Positions 1 to 6,811 are shown, counted from the first letter of the stretch. The stretch is DNA of 8,699 nucleotides from Chlamydiia bacterium (GCA_028293095.1 JAQGPK010000145.1:1-8699), one strand, 5' to 3'. Numbers and translations: made by a program. The notes: a model not told the origin generated them from the sequence alone.

Positions 1-213
1 ACAAAAACATTTAGCTTTTTTGGACCTTCACTCAGTTGTAAGTATCGCCCTCTCGATCCAAGGCATTTTTCTTTCCAGGGAAGTTGTCCTTATGGTATTG
101 CCTCTTTTGAAAAGCGTTGTCCAATTCTTCGTACGTGTACTACAGGAGCCTGTTTACGTGAGGTCTCTCCTGCAACACTATTTGCTGCTTTTTCGAGCTG
201 GTGGAGTAAGTAA
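1..213 (+). CDS. Possible 3' end of an unidentified Cys-rich protein (5' end outside the window)
   Basis: Frame 1 is open from the first base to a TAA at 211-213, giving about 70 residues with no in-window start required. Third codon positions are rich in A/T, as in the clear genes here, which favours this frame over the overlapping frame 2. The peptide has five cysteines (about residues 13, 29, 40, 46 and 51) and ends in a Ser/Trp-rich tail. The SCKYRP and CPYG stretches vaguely recall the Cys/Tyr pattern of YidD (DUF37) proteins, but the spacing is wrong and I do not make that assignment. It could also be non-coding, since frame 2 is open over the same region. No function is proposed. Confidence 0.3.
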   Translation, partial: TKTFSFFGPSLSCKYRPLDPRHFSFQGSCPYGIASFEKRCPILRTCTTGACLREVSPATLFAAFSSWWSK

Positions 214-244
214 AATACTACTATTATTTAGAAAATATAAAGAA

Positions 245-273
245 TTGACCTAAACAACTCTTCGTTGCATAGT
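245..273 (+). promoter_or_regulatory. Possible sigma-70 promoter for the poly-Ser gene
   Basis: TTGACC (245-250) and CATAGT (268-273) are separated by exactly 17 nt. They match 5/6 and 4/6 of the -35 and -10 consensus. A transcript starting near 280 would have a leader of about 27 nt before the ATG at 307. The assignment rests on pattern only. Confidence 0.4.
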
Positions 274-306
274 TTGTGTAAATTCGAAAAGTTATGCAGG
301 TTTATT

Positions 307-1011
307 ATGACAGTTGCCCTTTATGCAAATGCAGGTAATTTTCAAAGAGCAGGTGTAGCTCCTGAAGAGAGAGCGTCTCAATCATCAAGTTCTTCATCCT
401 CTAGTTCTTCATCCTCTAGTTTTACTTCCTCCTGTGTGACGTTTCTAGATTTAGATACAGCAATGGGACTACATCTTCCTACAGGAATTATCCATGTCAT
501 AGAAGAATATCTATTCCCAGACGTAATCCAAAAAATTGAGCAGAAAGAGATTTCATTGAGTCCGGCAAGAGAGAGGTTTTTTGTAAAACTATTGAATACT
601 CCATCAAGACCTCTGCATGGATATGAGCTTGCCTATTTAGGAAAAGCTCTTTTAGGTGGGAGCAAGATAGGAGCGACTGTTAAACTAGGAAGAGAGGGAC
701 ACTTATTAGCTCAAGCGCTTAAAATTGCGATTTTAGGAAATGGCCTTTCTGTGTTAGATCGCTATGCTTATACCTATAGTTCACAGCCGATTAATACCTA
801 TTTTACTTACTTTATTAGTCAGCGATTACAGCACTCCAATGAATTGGATGTAGTTATAGAGAGACATAATGATTGCATATCTGCAATTCAAGCGATCTCG
901 CCTGTTATAAAACGTTTAAAACAAGATGCAGGGGCGCAGCCTCTAAAAACAATCGCTCTCATGCATACCATCCTTTGTTTCATGCATGGAAATTCTGTCC
1001 CTTCGGTATAA
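307..1011 (+). CDS. Orphan protein with N-terminal poly-serine tract
   Basis: A 234-residue protein that I do not recognise. The ATG at 307 is chosen because GCAGG (296-300) lies 6 nt upstream; a TTG at 265 in the same frame has no such site. Layout: a short N-terminus, 13 consecutive serines (residues 26-38), then a mostly helical body from about residue 45 to the end. Residues 57-72 (LPTGIIHVIEEYLFPD) loosely resemble the start of an F-box (LP, hydrophobic Ile pairs, YL), but the downstream F-box residues are not evident. No signal peptide or clear membrane helix is visible. The serine run lies between a short head and a folded-looking body, so it is probably a flexible linker. It could be a secreted effector of a host-associated bacterium, but nothing in the sequence proves secretion. 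It is transcribed alone, with 124 nt before the next gene. Confidence 0.75.
   Translation: MTVALYANAGNFQRAGVAPEERASQSSSSSSSSSSSSSFTSSCVTFLDLDTAMGLHLPTGIIHVIEEYLFPDVIQKIEQKEISLSPARERFFVKLLNTPSRPLHGYELAYLGKALLGGSKIGATVKLGREGHLLAQALKIAILGNGLSVLDRYAYTYSSQPINTYFTYFISQRLQHSNELDVVIERHNDCISAIQAISPVIKRLKQDAGAQPLKTIALMHTILCFMHGNSVPSV
388..421 (+). repeat. 15-bp coding minisatellite in the serine tract
   Basis: The unit AGTTCTTCATCCTCT occurs at 388-402 and again, identical, at 403-417. A partial third copy (AGTT) follows at 418-421. Each unit encodes five serines with mixed codons (AGT, TCT, TCA, TCC, TCT). The tract therefore grew by duplication of a 15-bp DNA unit and can change length without shifting the frame. 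Confidence 0.85.
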
Positions 1012-1135
1012 AAAGCTTTTAATCCGGCTTATCAAAGAAAACTTGTATTTTTACTTTTTCTAACTACTGATTTACTTTGTATGTAATTATGCTGCGTTCG
1101 TATTATGATTTTTACACTTTTACCAACGAGGTTGT

Positions 1136-2743
1136 ATGATGACTCTTTTATCTGCTATTAGCCTTCCATTACTTGCAGCTCTTCCACCTGTTGAAGCGAT
1201 GACAATTGAAGAAAAGGTAGGGCAAACTCTCATTGCTCATTTTAATGGAGAAGAGGTCAATCAGGACGCTCAAACATTGGTTCATGATATACATATCGGC
1301 GGCGTGATCTACTACAACTGGGCAAATGGACTGCATAGCCCACAGCAGGTGCAAAAATTAAGCAATGGCCTCCAAAAGTTCGCTGAGAAGAGCTCTCTAA
1401 AAATCCCGCTTTTTATTTCTGTCGACCAAGAAGGTGGGGTTGTCGCCCGTTTGACTAAGGGCTTCACTCAATTTCCAGGGAATCGAGCTCTTGGCATTGC
1501 AGACGATGCAGAGCTATCTGAGGCATGCGCTTTGGCAATGGGTGAGGAGTTAAAAGCAGTTGGTGTGAATTTTAATTTAGCACCCGTTGTCGATATTGCA
1601 AGCAATCCTGCCTCTTACATTGGTATTCGCGCAGCTGGAGATACGGCTGAGAAAGTGATCCGGATTATAAAGCCCCAGCTTGCAGGTTTTCGTCGCGCAG
1701 GTATTATCACTTCCTTAAAACATTTTCCAGGCCATGGTGATGTAACGATTGACTCACACCAGGATTTGCCACTTTTAGAAAAATCGCAAGAGGAGCTCCG
1801 CGGCTCAGAGCTTGTCCCTTACATGAAGCTTGCAGCCTCAGCGGACACAATCATGACAGCTCATATTGTTGTCCCAGCATTTGATGCAAAAAAATGTGCA
1901 ACGCTTTCACCCGCCATTTTAGAAGGGCTTCTCCGTGACGAGATCAATTATAAGGGTGTTGTCATTTCCGACTCTCTTGTAATGGAAGGAGTTTTGAAAA
2001 ATTGTGCATCTATTGATGAGGCGGCGATTATTGCCTTCAATGCAGGCTGTGATATCATTATGCTTGGAGGCAAACAGCTTGTCGGTACCAAACAGCTTGA
2101 ACTAACGGTAGCAGATATCCAGAGAATATTTGCCTCGATGGTCAATGCCGTACGTACAGGGCGTATTTCAGAAGAGAGGCTAAATCGATCAGTGAAGCGT
2201 ATTTTGGATCTTAAATCTGCCTATAAAATAGACTCGTTCTCCTATCCAGGAGAGGAGGATATTAAAAAGTATGTGGCAACGAAAGAGCATCAAGAGCTTG
2301 CAGCAAAAATTGCTACTCTTTCAACAAAGGTTGTAACGACTCACCAGACAACCCCATATCAGTTGGATCAGAAGAAAGTACTTGTACTAGCGCCTGCCGC
2401 TATTCGCGATGTGCTGTTAGGAACGACAATCAAGAGCGTAGGGCGTAATGCAAATCTTTTCTTTACTGAATCTTTAGCTCCGACGGCTGAGGAAAAAGCA
2501 AAGGTGTTAGAGATGACGAAGGATGCAGATGCTGTGATTATCTGCTCCTACAACGCCTGGAAAAATGCGGAACAGAAAGCGCTAATTGAAACAGCGATTG
2601 ATTCAGGAAAGTCGGTGATTGTCATCTCAGTACGAGACCCGCAAGATGCAGAGCTCTTTCCAAAAGCTAGAACGACTATTACAACCTGCAGTCCAACAAC
2701 TCCCTCTATTCAGGCAGCTCTCAATTTATTGAAGAATGAGTAA
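1136..2743 (+). CDS. nagZ: Glycoside hydrolase family 3, NagZ-like beta-N-acetylhexosaminidase
   Basis: A protein of 535 residues. The GH3 TIM-barrel spans about residues 22-360. It carries VDQEGG with the following VVARL, NFNLAPVVD, KHFPGHG, the NagZ-specific loop dyad D206-S-H208, and the nucleophile D279 in VISDSLVMEG. By family knowledge, NagZ removes N-acetylglucosamine from anhydro-muropeptides during peptidoglycan recycling. After the barrel comes a second alpha/beta domain (about 385-535) of the GH3 C-terminal type. The protein therefore resembles the two-domain NagZ of Firmicutes and Bacteroidetes rather than the 341-residue single-domain E. coli enzyme. The usual RSF near the substrate arginine reads RAA here (R165). 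Before the domain start (MTIEEKVGQ) lies a hydrophobic stretch of about 20 residues that could be a signal peptide, though it lacks basic residues. GAGG at 1128-1131 sits 4 nt before this ATG and 7 nt before a second ATG at 1139; the latter may be the true start. Confidence 0.92.
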   Translation: MMTLLSAISLPLLAALPPVEAMTIEEKVGQTLIAHFNGEEVNQDAQTLVHDIHIGGVIYYNWANGLHSPQQVQKLSNGLQKFAEKSSLKIPLFISVDQEGGVVARLTKGFTQFPGNRALGIADDAELSEACALAMGEELKAVGVNFNLAPVVDIASNPASYIGIRAAGDTAEKVIRIIKPQLAGFRRAGIITSLKHFPGHGDVTIDSHQDLPLLEKSQEELRGSELVPYMKLAASADTIMTAHIVVPAFDAKKCATLSPAILEGLLRDEINYKGVVISDSLVMEGVLKNCASIDEAAIIAFNAGCDIIMLGGKQLVGTKQLELTVADIQRIFASMVNAVRTGRISEERLNRSVKRILDLKSAYKIDSFSYPGEEDIKKYVATKEHQELAAKIATLSTKVVTTHQTTPYQLDQKKVLVLAPAAIRDVLLGTTIKSVGRNANLFFTESLAPTAEEKAKVLEMTKDADAVIICSYNAWKNAEQKALIETAIDSGKSVIVISVRDPQDAELFPKARTTITTCSPTTPSIQAALNLLKNE

Positions 2744-2758
2744 TTGTTTTTTTATAGT

Positions 2759-2787
2759 TTGACTGTCAGTTTTTATTAGTTTATATT
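2759..2787 (+). promoter_or_regulatory. Near-consensus sigma-70 promoter
   Basis: TTGACT (2759-2764) and TATATT (2782-2787) are separated by exactly 17 nt. Each differs from consensus at one position (TTGACA; TATAAT). Transcription would start near 2794, leaving a leader of about 26 nt before the ATG at 2821. It lies just after the GH3 gene stop, so the next gene can be expressed independently. Confidence 0.6.
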
Positions 2788-2820
2788 TATATTGTATTAT
2801 TAATATAAATGAGGTTAATT

Positions 2821-3318
2821 ATGTTAGCGAATGTAAGTGGTGTTATTAATGCTGTAATTCATAGCGCAGGTGGCTATGCAGTGGGAACTAGGTTTGATAA
2901 GCGAAGAGAGCTACTCTCCTATTTTGGACAGGTTGAAGGCCATGTAGCTAAAACAGAAATGGCAAACAACGCTCTTGGAGCAGAAACTCGCCGTACGAAG
3001 ATAAGCCGAGTATGCGGGACAGCTCTTACAAAGATAGGATATGCTCTAGTAACAAGTAGCGGCTTCATTACAAATCTGAGAAGTTTTATTACTATCGAGA
3101 GTCCTATAAATAAAGAACAGCAGTCTTCTAGTTATTGGTCCTCTTCACCAACTAAAGAAAAAGAGCCAGAGTCTTTGTTTGCGACACTAGATTGTGCAAC
3201 TGTTGGCGCTCTCACTATGATCGTTGGACTTGCAGCTATTTCAGCTGGAGCGAAACTTCATAACTACAGAAACCAAGTGCTCGTTGCAGCTGTACAAGAG
3301 CAAGAGCGTTCCCTTTAG
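2821..3318 (+). CDS. Small orphan protein with one hydrophobic segment
   Basis: A 165-residue protein that I do not recognise. The ATG at 2821 is preferred over the in-frame ATG at 2809 because GAGG (2811-2814) lies 6 nt upstream of it and inside the longer version. Visible features: an N-terminal Gly/Ala-rich region, a basic middle (KRR, RRTK), a Ser-rich stretch at about 102-109 followed by a charged KEKEPE segment, and a hydrophobic helix at about 126-144 that could span a membrane. A weaker hydrophobic patch lies at about 68-84. Two hydrophobic patches in a small orphan protein recall inclusion-membrane proteins of chlamydiae, but the bilobed hydrophobic hallmark is not convincing. It ends 14 nt from the stop of the convergent BioD-like gene, with no clear terminator between them. 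It probably forms a monocistronic unit behind its own promoter. Confidence 0.7.
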   Translation: MLANVSGVINAVIHSAGGYAVGTRFDKRRELLSYFGQVEGHVAKTEMANNALGAETRRTKISRVCGTALTKIGYALVTSSGFITNLRSFITIESPINKEQQSSSYWSSSPTKEKEPESLFATLDCATVGALTMIVGLAAISAGAKLHNYRNQVLVAAVQEQERSL

Positions 3319-3332
3319 TAGGCACATTGGCT

Positions 3333-4412
3333 TTATAGTCCACAAAGGCGCTGAAAGTCAAGATGCTGTTCCACAAGATCGATGGCTTGCTTAATCTTGG
3401 GCAGGTCATCTTTTTGAATTTTTGCAGAAAAAGTCGAAATCATCTTCATCATATCAAACGAGCAGAAGGGCGCATAGAGGATCGGGATGTTTGTCTTCTT
3501 GATACGCTCGATAAGTTCAGGTCTTGGAGCTATTTGTCCTGTTAAAATCATACCCGTTTCAAGATGTTCATTATTTAATGTGGCCAGAATAATATCTTCT
3601 CGGCAAGCAGGCGTGATAATGAGCTCGTTCGGAGCAATTTCTTTCATATAGGAGTCGAGTGAGCTTGCAACAAGCCGAATTTTAGTAAAATGGCGCAGGC
3701 GATAGCGCTCACCTGAAATCAGGGGCGCCTTTAAAAGTCCTTCAAAATCTTTCATCATCGGTATACTTAAATAGGGAAGATAAGGAATCAGGCCAAGAAG
3801 GGGAATATCCCATCGTTTCAGAGCTTTGGGGAAATACTCTTCAATCATCGATCGTTTATCATTTAGAACACGGTTGACAATGACGCCGCGAACAGTCACG
3901 CCATATTTTTTGCAGAGTTCGATATTGAGAGCAAGCTCGTCAATTGCGGAGCCGAGGCCACCTGTTGCGATAAGGACTACATCCATCTGGAGAGCTTGAG
4001 CTACTTGGGCATTATTTACGTTAAAAATGGAACCCACACCGACATGTCCTGTACCTTCCACAAGTACGTAAGGATGCTCTTTAGCAATCGAATCAAAAGA
4101 GCTTGTAATTTTTTTAAAAAGGCCTTTTTCATCAACTTTGTTATCCAGAAAATCGCGGGTAAATCCTGTAGGGCAGAGTACCGGGCTCATGGTTTGATAG
4201 GAAGTTTGGAGATGAAAATGTTCTTTAAAAAGAACGACATCTTTATCTGCATCGACGCCTTCAGTTGTCCGTACATGCTGCTGGCCGACTGGTTTTATGA
4301 AACCTACAGAAGAAAAGCGTTTTTGAAGCCCCGCTAAAATACCAAGACAGACAGTTGTTTTTCCGACATTCTGGCCTGTAGCTGCGATGAAAATGGCATT
4401 TTTTCTATTCAT
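3333..4412 (-). CDS. BioD-like P-loop NTPase with DRTGG domain (COG0857-type, phosphotransacetylase N-terminal-like)
   Basis: A 359-residue protein. Residues 1-230 are a dethiobiotin-synthetase-like P-loop domain. It has the Walker A loop GQNVGKTT (13-20), KPVGQQ (40-45), an EGTG (119-122) in the Walker B/acidic position, an A/G-rich strand with GGLGSAIDE (151-159), and VNR (179-181). Residues of about 240-350 match the DRTGG domain pattern (ITPACREDI, MILTGQIAP, IPILYAPF), although the namesake GDR is replaced by ACR. This pair forms the N-terminal part of long bacterial phosphate acetyltransferases; here the catalytic PTA domain is absent, so no acetyl-transfer activity is expected. Free-standing versions are known in several phyla and their role is unsettled; nucleotide-dependent sensing is a guess. 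The start codon overlaps the NUDIX stop by 4 nt (ATGA), implying translational coupling. Confidence 0.88.
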   Translation of the reverse strand: MNRKNAIFIAATGQNVGKTTVCLGILAGLQKRFSSVGFIKPVGQQHVRTTEGVDADKDVVLFKEHFHLQTSYQTMSPVLCPTGFTRDFLDNKVDEKGLFKKITSSFDSIAKEHPYVLVEGTGHVGVGSIFNVNNAQVAQALQMDVVLIATGGLGSAIDELALNIELCKKYGVTVRGVIVNRVLNDKRSMIEEYFPKALKRWDIPLLGLIPYLPYLSIPMMKDFEGLLKAPLISGERYRLRHFTKIRLVASSLDSYMKEIAPNELIITPACREDIILATLNNEHLETGMILTGQIAPRPELIERIKKTNIPILYAPFCSFDMMKMISTFSAKIQKDDLPKIKQAIDLVEQHLDFQRLCGL

Positions 4413-4861
4413 AAAATATGGGCAATAGTTTCTTGAGTTTCAATAAATATATCAGCATCTGGATCTAATGCAAGAGCTTCTTCTTTGGTAAACCATCTCA
4501 TGGCGCTAACTTCTGCAAGGTTGTGATTTTCAGAGCCACCTACAGGGCGTGCAAGATAGATAAAATCCATATGCTGATGCTGGGGCTGATCTCCGTAGGC
4601 AGGGATTTCTTCAAGCAGGCACATATAGGGTCTTTCAATTGAACGTGCGTTGGAGCGAGAGATTACAATATTTTCTTGAGGGAGGATTTCTACAATCAGT
4701 CCTGTCTCCTCAAGGACTTCTCGAATAGCAGCCTCTGGGGGAGTTTCGTTGGCATCGATATGACCACCAGGTGGCAGCCATTTTTTAAGCTTTTTATGGT
4801 ATATCAAGAGAGTTGCGCCACTCTGAATAACGTAGCAGGTTGCTGTAAAATCTCTTCTCAT
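4409..4861 (-). CDS. NUDIX hydrolase
   Basis: A 150-residue protein of typical single-domain length. The NUDIX box is complete at residues 33-55: G33, five residues, E39, seven residues, then R47-E48-V-L-E51-E52-T-G54-L. This predicts Mg-dependent hydrolysis of a nucleoside diphosphate linked to another group. The preceding KKLKKWLPPGGH matches a subgroup whose natural substrate is not settled, so I assign none. The ATG at 4861 is preceded on the minus strand by AAAGG at 5 nt spacing. It is the first gene of a two-gene minus-strand unit; its TGA overlaps the ATG of the BioD-like/DRTGG gene. The coupling suggests linked nucleotide or cofactor metabolism, but this is inference. The 100-nt region upstream is shared with the divergent orphan gene. 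Confidence 0.92.
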   Translation of the reverse strand: MRRDFTATCYVIQSGATLLIYHKKLKKWLPPGGHIDANETPPEAAIREVLEETGLIVEILPQENIVISRSNARSIERPYMCLLEEIPAYGDQPQHQHMDFIYLARPVGGSENHNLAEVSAMRWFTKEEALALDPDADIFIETQETIAHIL

Positions 4862-4924
4862 CAGGGCCTTTTATGGAATGATGTAAAGATATAAATATGC
4901 CTGAAGACAAAATTAAAACCAACC

Positions 4925-4955
4925 GGAGGGGAGGGAAACTGTCGTGAAGAAGTAA
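4925..4955 (+). promoter_or_regulatory. Strong Shine-Dalgarno followed by a 3-codon ORF
   Basis: GGAGGGGAGGG (4925-4935) is the strongest ribosome binding site in the window. It sits 8 nt before GTG (4944), which reads GTG-AAG-AAG-TAA and stops at 4953-4955. The tiny ORF is in frame with the orphan gene downstream (GTG at 4962, ATG at 5004). It may be a leader peptide with reinitiation, or a nonsense change that cut off the original N-terminus. Confidence 0.5.
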
Positions 4956-5003
4956 ATCGGTGTGCTATGTTCTCCGCAATTTGGAATTAATGAATGGTCT
5001 TTT

Positions 5004-5618
5004 ATGAATGTACATAGCCTTTATTGTGAGTATAAGTCTGATTTGCAAGAGTGTTATTCTATGCAACAAGAATATCTTCAGTCTAAAAAGGAGCGGGACA
5101 AATCTCTTAAAGGCCTTGATAGGATGGTACAGCTTGACCCATACGATCAAACACTTCTGAAAGCGAGGGAAGTTGCAACTATTTTGATTGAACAAGAATA
5201 TGAGCGGAAAGTAAAGCACAATGCTTCTCGATTAAAGGAGTTACGTTTTAGTCTTCTGACTCCCCAATTTGCTGTATATAGTACAATTTTAGCGCCTTCT
5301 ATCGCATACATTCATAAAATTTTTCAGCGCTCTTACTATTCCTTTTTGTGGATTAATGGAATGACTTCATTTCTATTTGATAGTACTGTCGATACTGTAT
5401 TTCAAGCAGTGGACTTATCGGAGATACAAGCAGAAGGAGTAAAATTATCATTCAATACACTTCTTCGCTTGTATCCACCCAGGGGATCGACTGTTCCGCC
5501 ATCTTTTGGAGAAACGGTACTGGATGGGGCGACCTCTTATTTGCTCGATAGGACTATTCAATATGTTGGCAGTAGACTCATTAACAAAGTAGCTCAAAAA
5601 ATTTATAATTTGAAATAG
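5004..5618 (+). CDS. Orphan helical protein
   Basis: A 204-residue protein, not recognised. Residues 1-75 are rich in Lys, Glu, Gln and Leu and look like a helical or coiled-coil hairpin. A more hydrophobic, aromatic-rich region of about residues 82-125 follows (AVYSTILAPSIAYI, then YYSFLWINGMTSFLF); it might associate with membranes but is not a clear transmembrane helix. The start is uncertain. ATG 5004 is the first in-frame ATG but has no good ribosome site. An in-frame GTG at 4962 would add 14 residues. A strong site at 4925-4935 points to GTG 4944, from which the frame is closed by TAA at 4953. The gene ends 9 nt before the GNAT gene, so the two are probably co-transcribed. The 4862-4961 region upstream is AT-rich and divergent, and I could not pick a convincing promoter in it. 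Confidence 0.75.
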   Translation: MNVHSLYCEYKSDLQECYSMQQEYLQSKKERDKSLKGLDRMVQLDPYDQTLLKAREVATILIEQEYERKVKHNASRLKELRFSLLTPQFAVYSTILAPSIAYIHKIFQRSYYSFLWINGMTSFLFDSTVDTVFQAVDLSEIQAEGVKLSFNTLLRLYPPRGSTVPPSFGETVLDGATSYLLDRTIQYVGSRLINKVAQKIYNLK

Positions 5619-5627
5619 AGGGAAGGA

Positions 5628-6479
5628 ATGATTGCAAATTCTAAAAATTTTGTTATAAGGCAAGCTTCCCTTAATGATATGGATTTTATTCTCGAGCTTG
5701 CAGAGCAAGAGGGGTGGAATCCAGGCCTTCATGATGCAGCCTCTTTTTTTACGGCTGACCCCCATGGCTTTTTTATTGGAGAGCTAGAGGGCAAAAAAAT
5801 AGGCTCTATTTCAGCAGTTGCCTATGATGAATATTTTGGCTTTTTAGGCCTCTACATTGTTCTACCTGAGTACCGCGGCCAAGGTTTTGGCATGCAGCTC
5901 TGGAAAAGAGCATTGGCCTATTTAGGAGAGAGGACAGTTGGACTTGATGGAGTTGTAGCGCAGCAGGAAAACTATAAGAGATCGCATTTTGTATTAGCTT
6001 ATAAAAATAGCCGTTATCAGGCCCCTATTCATTCCTTTTCTACTTCATCTACGCTTGTAGATCTTACAGATGTTCCTTTTCACATTCTTGTAGAGTATGA
6101 TGAGGCCATTTTTGGATTCTCGAGAGTTGCTTTTCTAAAAAGTTGGATCAGCGCACCTCGTGCCTTTTGCTTTGCAAAAATTGAAAATGAGAAGCTTTTA
6201 GGATATGGTATCATTCGGCCTTGTGTTCAGGGTTATAAAATTGGGCCTCTATTTGCAGATTCGCCAGCTATTGCAGAGGAGCTTTATCAAACGCTTTCAT
6301 CAAAAGTGAGTGACGGGCCTCTATTTTTAGATGTCCCTGAAATCAATACTTCAGCCATACATCTTGTGACAAAATATGCTATGAAAAAAGTATTTGAAAC
6401 TGCACGTATGTACAGAAAATTGCCTCCTCAACAGCTACTTGAGAAGGTCTATGGCGTGACCACCTTCGAACTTGGCTAG
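5628..6479 (+). CDS. Two-domain GNAT acetyltransferase (YitH-like architecture)
   Basis: A 283-residue protein. The N-terminal GNAT domain (about residues 8-135) shows the acetyl-CoA binding motif A with R83-G-Q-G-F-G88 after LYIVLPEY. It ends with GLDGVVAQQENY and a YKNSRYQ stretch typical of GNATs that carry a second domain. Residues of about 145-283 form that C-terminal domain (YGIIRPC, YKIGPLFADS, LFLDVPEIN), resembling the Acetyltransf_18 domain of Bacillus YitH. Family knowledge supports transfer of an acetyl group from acetyl-CoA to a small amine or protein; the substrate cannot be read from the sequence. The ATG at 5628 follows a purine-rich GAGGGAAGGA that starts at the last base of the upstream stop codon, giving tight coupling with the orphan gene. 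Downstream, the inverted-repeat element at 6489-6637 could end the transcript. Confidence 0.9.
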   Translation: MIANSKNFVIRQASLNDMDFILELAEQEGWNPGLHDAASFFTADPHGFFIGELEGKKIGSISAVAYDEYFGFLGLYIVLPEYRGQGFGMQLWKRALAYLGERTVGLDGVVAQQENYKRSHFVLAYKNSRYQAPIHSFSTSSTLVDLTDVPFHILVEYDEAIFGFSRVAFLKSWISAPRAFCFAKIENEKLLGYGIIRPCVQGYKIGPLFADSPAIAEELYQTLSSKVSDGPLFLDVPEINTSAIHLVTKYAMKKVFETARMYRKLPPQQLLEKVYGVTTFELG

Positions 6480-6488
6480 TACGTAAAA

Positions 6489-6637
6489 ATTCTTTAAATG
6501 TTTTTACCACAGAGATCACAGAGAGGGGTTTTTTTGTAACTCTTCTCTATCCAGGAAGGAAGATATAGAATCAGGAAAGGATATATTGCAAATCTTCTCT
6601 TTGAGTATCCTCTGTGTCCTCTGTGGTAAAAAAGAAT
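6489..6637. repeat. Intergenic inverted-repeat element with CACAGAG arms
   Basis: The left arm (6501-6526, starting TTTTTACCACAGAG) pairs with the right arm (6609-6632). Over about 24 nt there are only small mismatches. Each arm contains CACAGAG (or its complement) twice at 9-nt spacing: 6508-6514 and 6517-6523 on the left, 6610-6616 and 6619-6625 on the right. An outer pair, ATTCTTT (6489-6495) and AAAGAAT (6631-6637), extends the inverted repeat after a short bulge. The interior holds an imperfect 15-nt direct repeat (6534-6548 and 6586-6600, 13 of 15 identical). There is no ORF inside. It looks like a non-coding mobile-type or REP-like element, or a large hairpin. Confidence 0.7.
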
Positions 6638-6811
6638 AAACGAAGCTACTACTCTACAATTTTTGAAAAGGTTCTGATTACATCACATGGTGTTAAAAAA
6701 TGTATCGATCCTTTAATTACCTCTAATTGCAAGAGCTCGCAAATTTGTTTTTGAGGCATAAAAGAGGTAGTGGGGAATCAGAAAACGTGGTATGCTTTTT
6801 ATTCAAGTTTT
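6638..6811. other. Gene-free stretch upstream of the SRP RNA
   Basis: Together with the inverted-repeat element this makes up the 330-nt gap between the GNAT gene and the SRP RNA. I see no ORF, tRNA or repeat in it. It must contain the SRP RNA promoter. TATTCA (6800-6805) is a possible -10 box 6 nt before the RNA 5' end, but no good -35 box lies 16-18 nt upstream, so the promoter is not resolved. Confidence 0.5.

Noticed and set aside
20..253. 77-residue frame-2 ORF starting at TTG
   Set aside because: It overlaps the open frame 1, has no ribosome site, a rare start codon and a composition dominated by Leu/Val unlike the clear genes. It is left out as a probable chance ORF.
265..306. Longer N-terminus for the poly-Ser protein from TTG 265
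   Set aside because: The TTG has no ribosome site and overlaps the proposed promoter, while ATG 307 has GCAGG at good spacing.
1011..1020. Palindrome AAAAGCTTTT as a terminator after the poly-Ser gene
   Set aside because: It has no loop, is AT-rich and lacks a following T-run, so it cannot form a stable terminator hairpin.
3996..4337. 113-residue plus-strand ORF inside the BioD-like gene
   Set aside because: It is fully antisense to a gene with clear P-loop motifs and shows no recognisable domain or ribosome site.
4862..4961. Divergent promoters between the NUDIX and orphan genes
   Set aside because: Several AT-rich -10-like strings exist (for example TATAAA at 4890-4895), but none has a fitting -35 at 16-18 nt, so no promoter was called.
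5448..5765. 105-residue minus-strand ORF across the orphan/GNAT junction
   Set aside because: It runs antisense through two better supported genes and has no domain features.
6501..6632. CACAGAG repeats as a CRISPR array
   Set aside because: The units are 7 nt at 9-nt spacing, occur only twice per arm and are inverted between arms. There are no spacers of CRISPR size and no cas genes.
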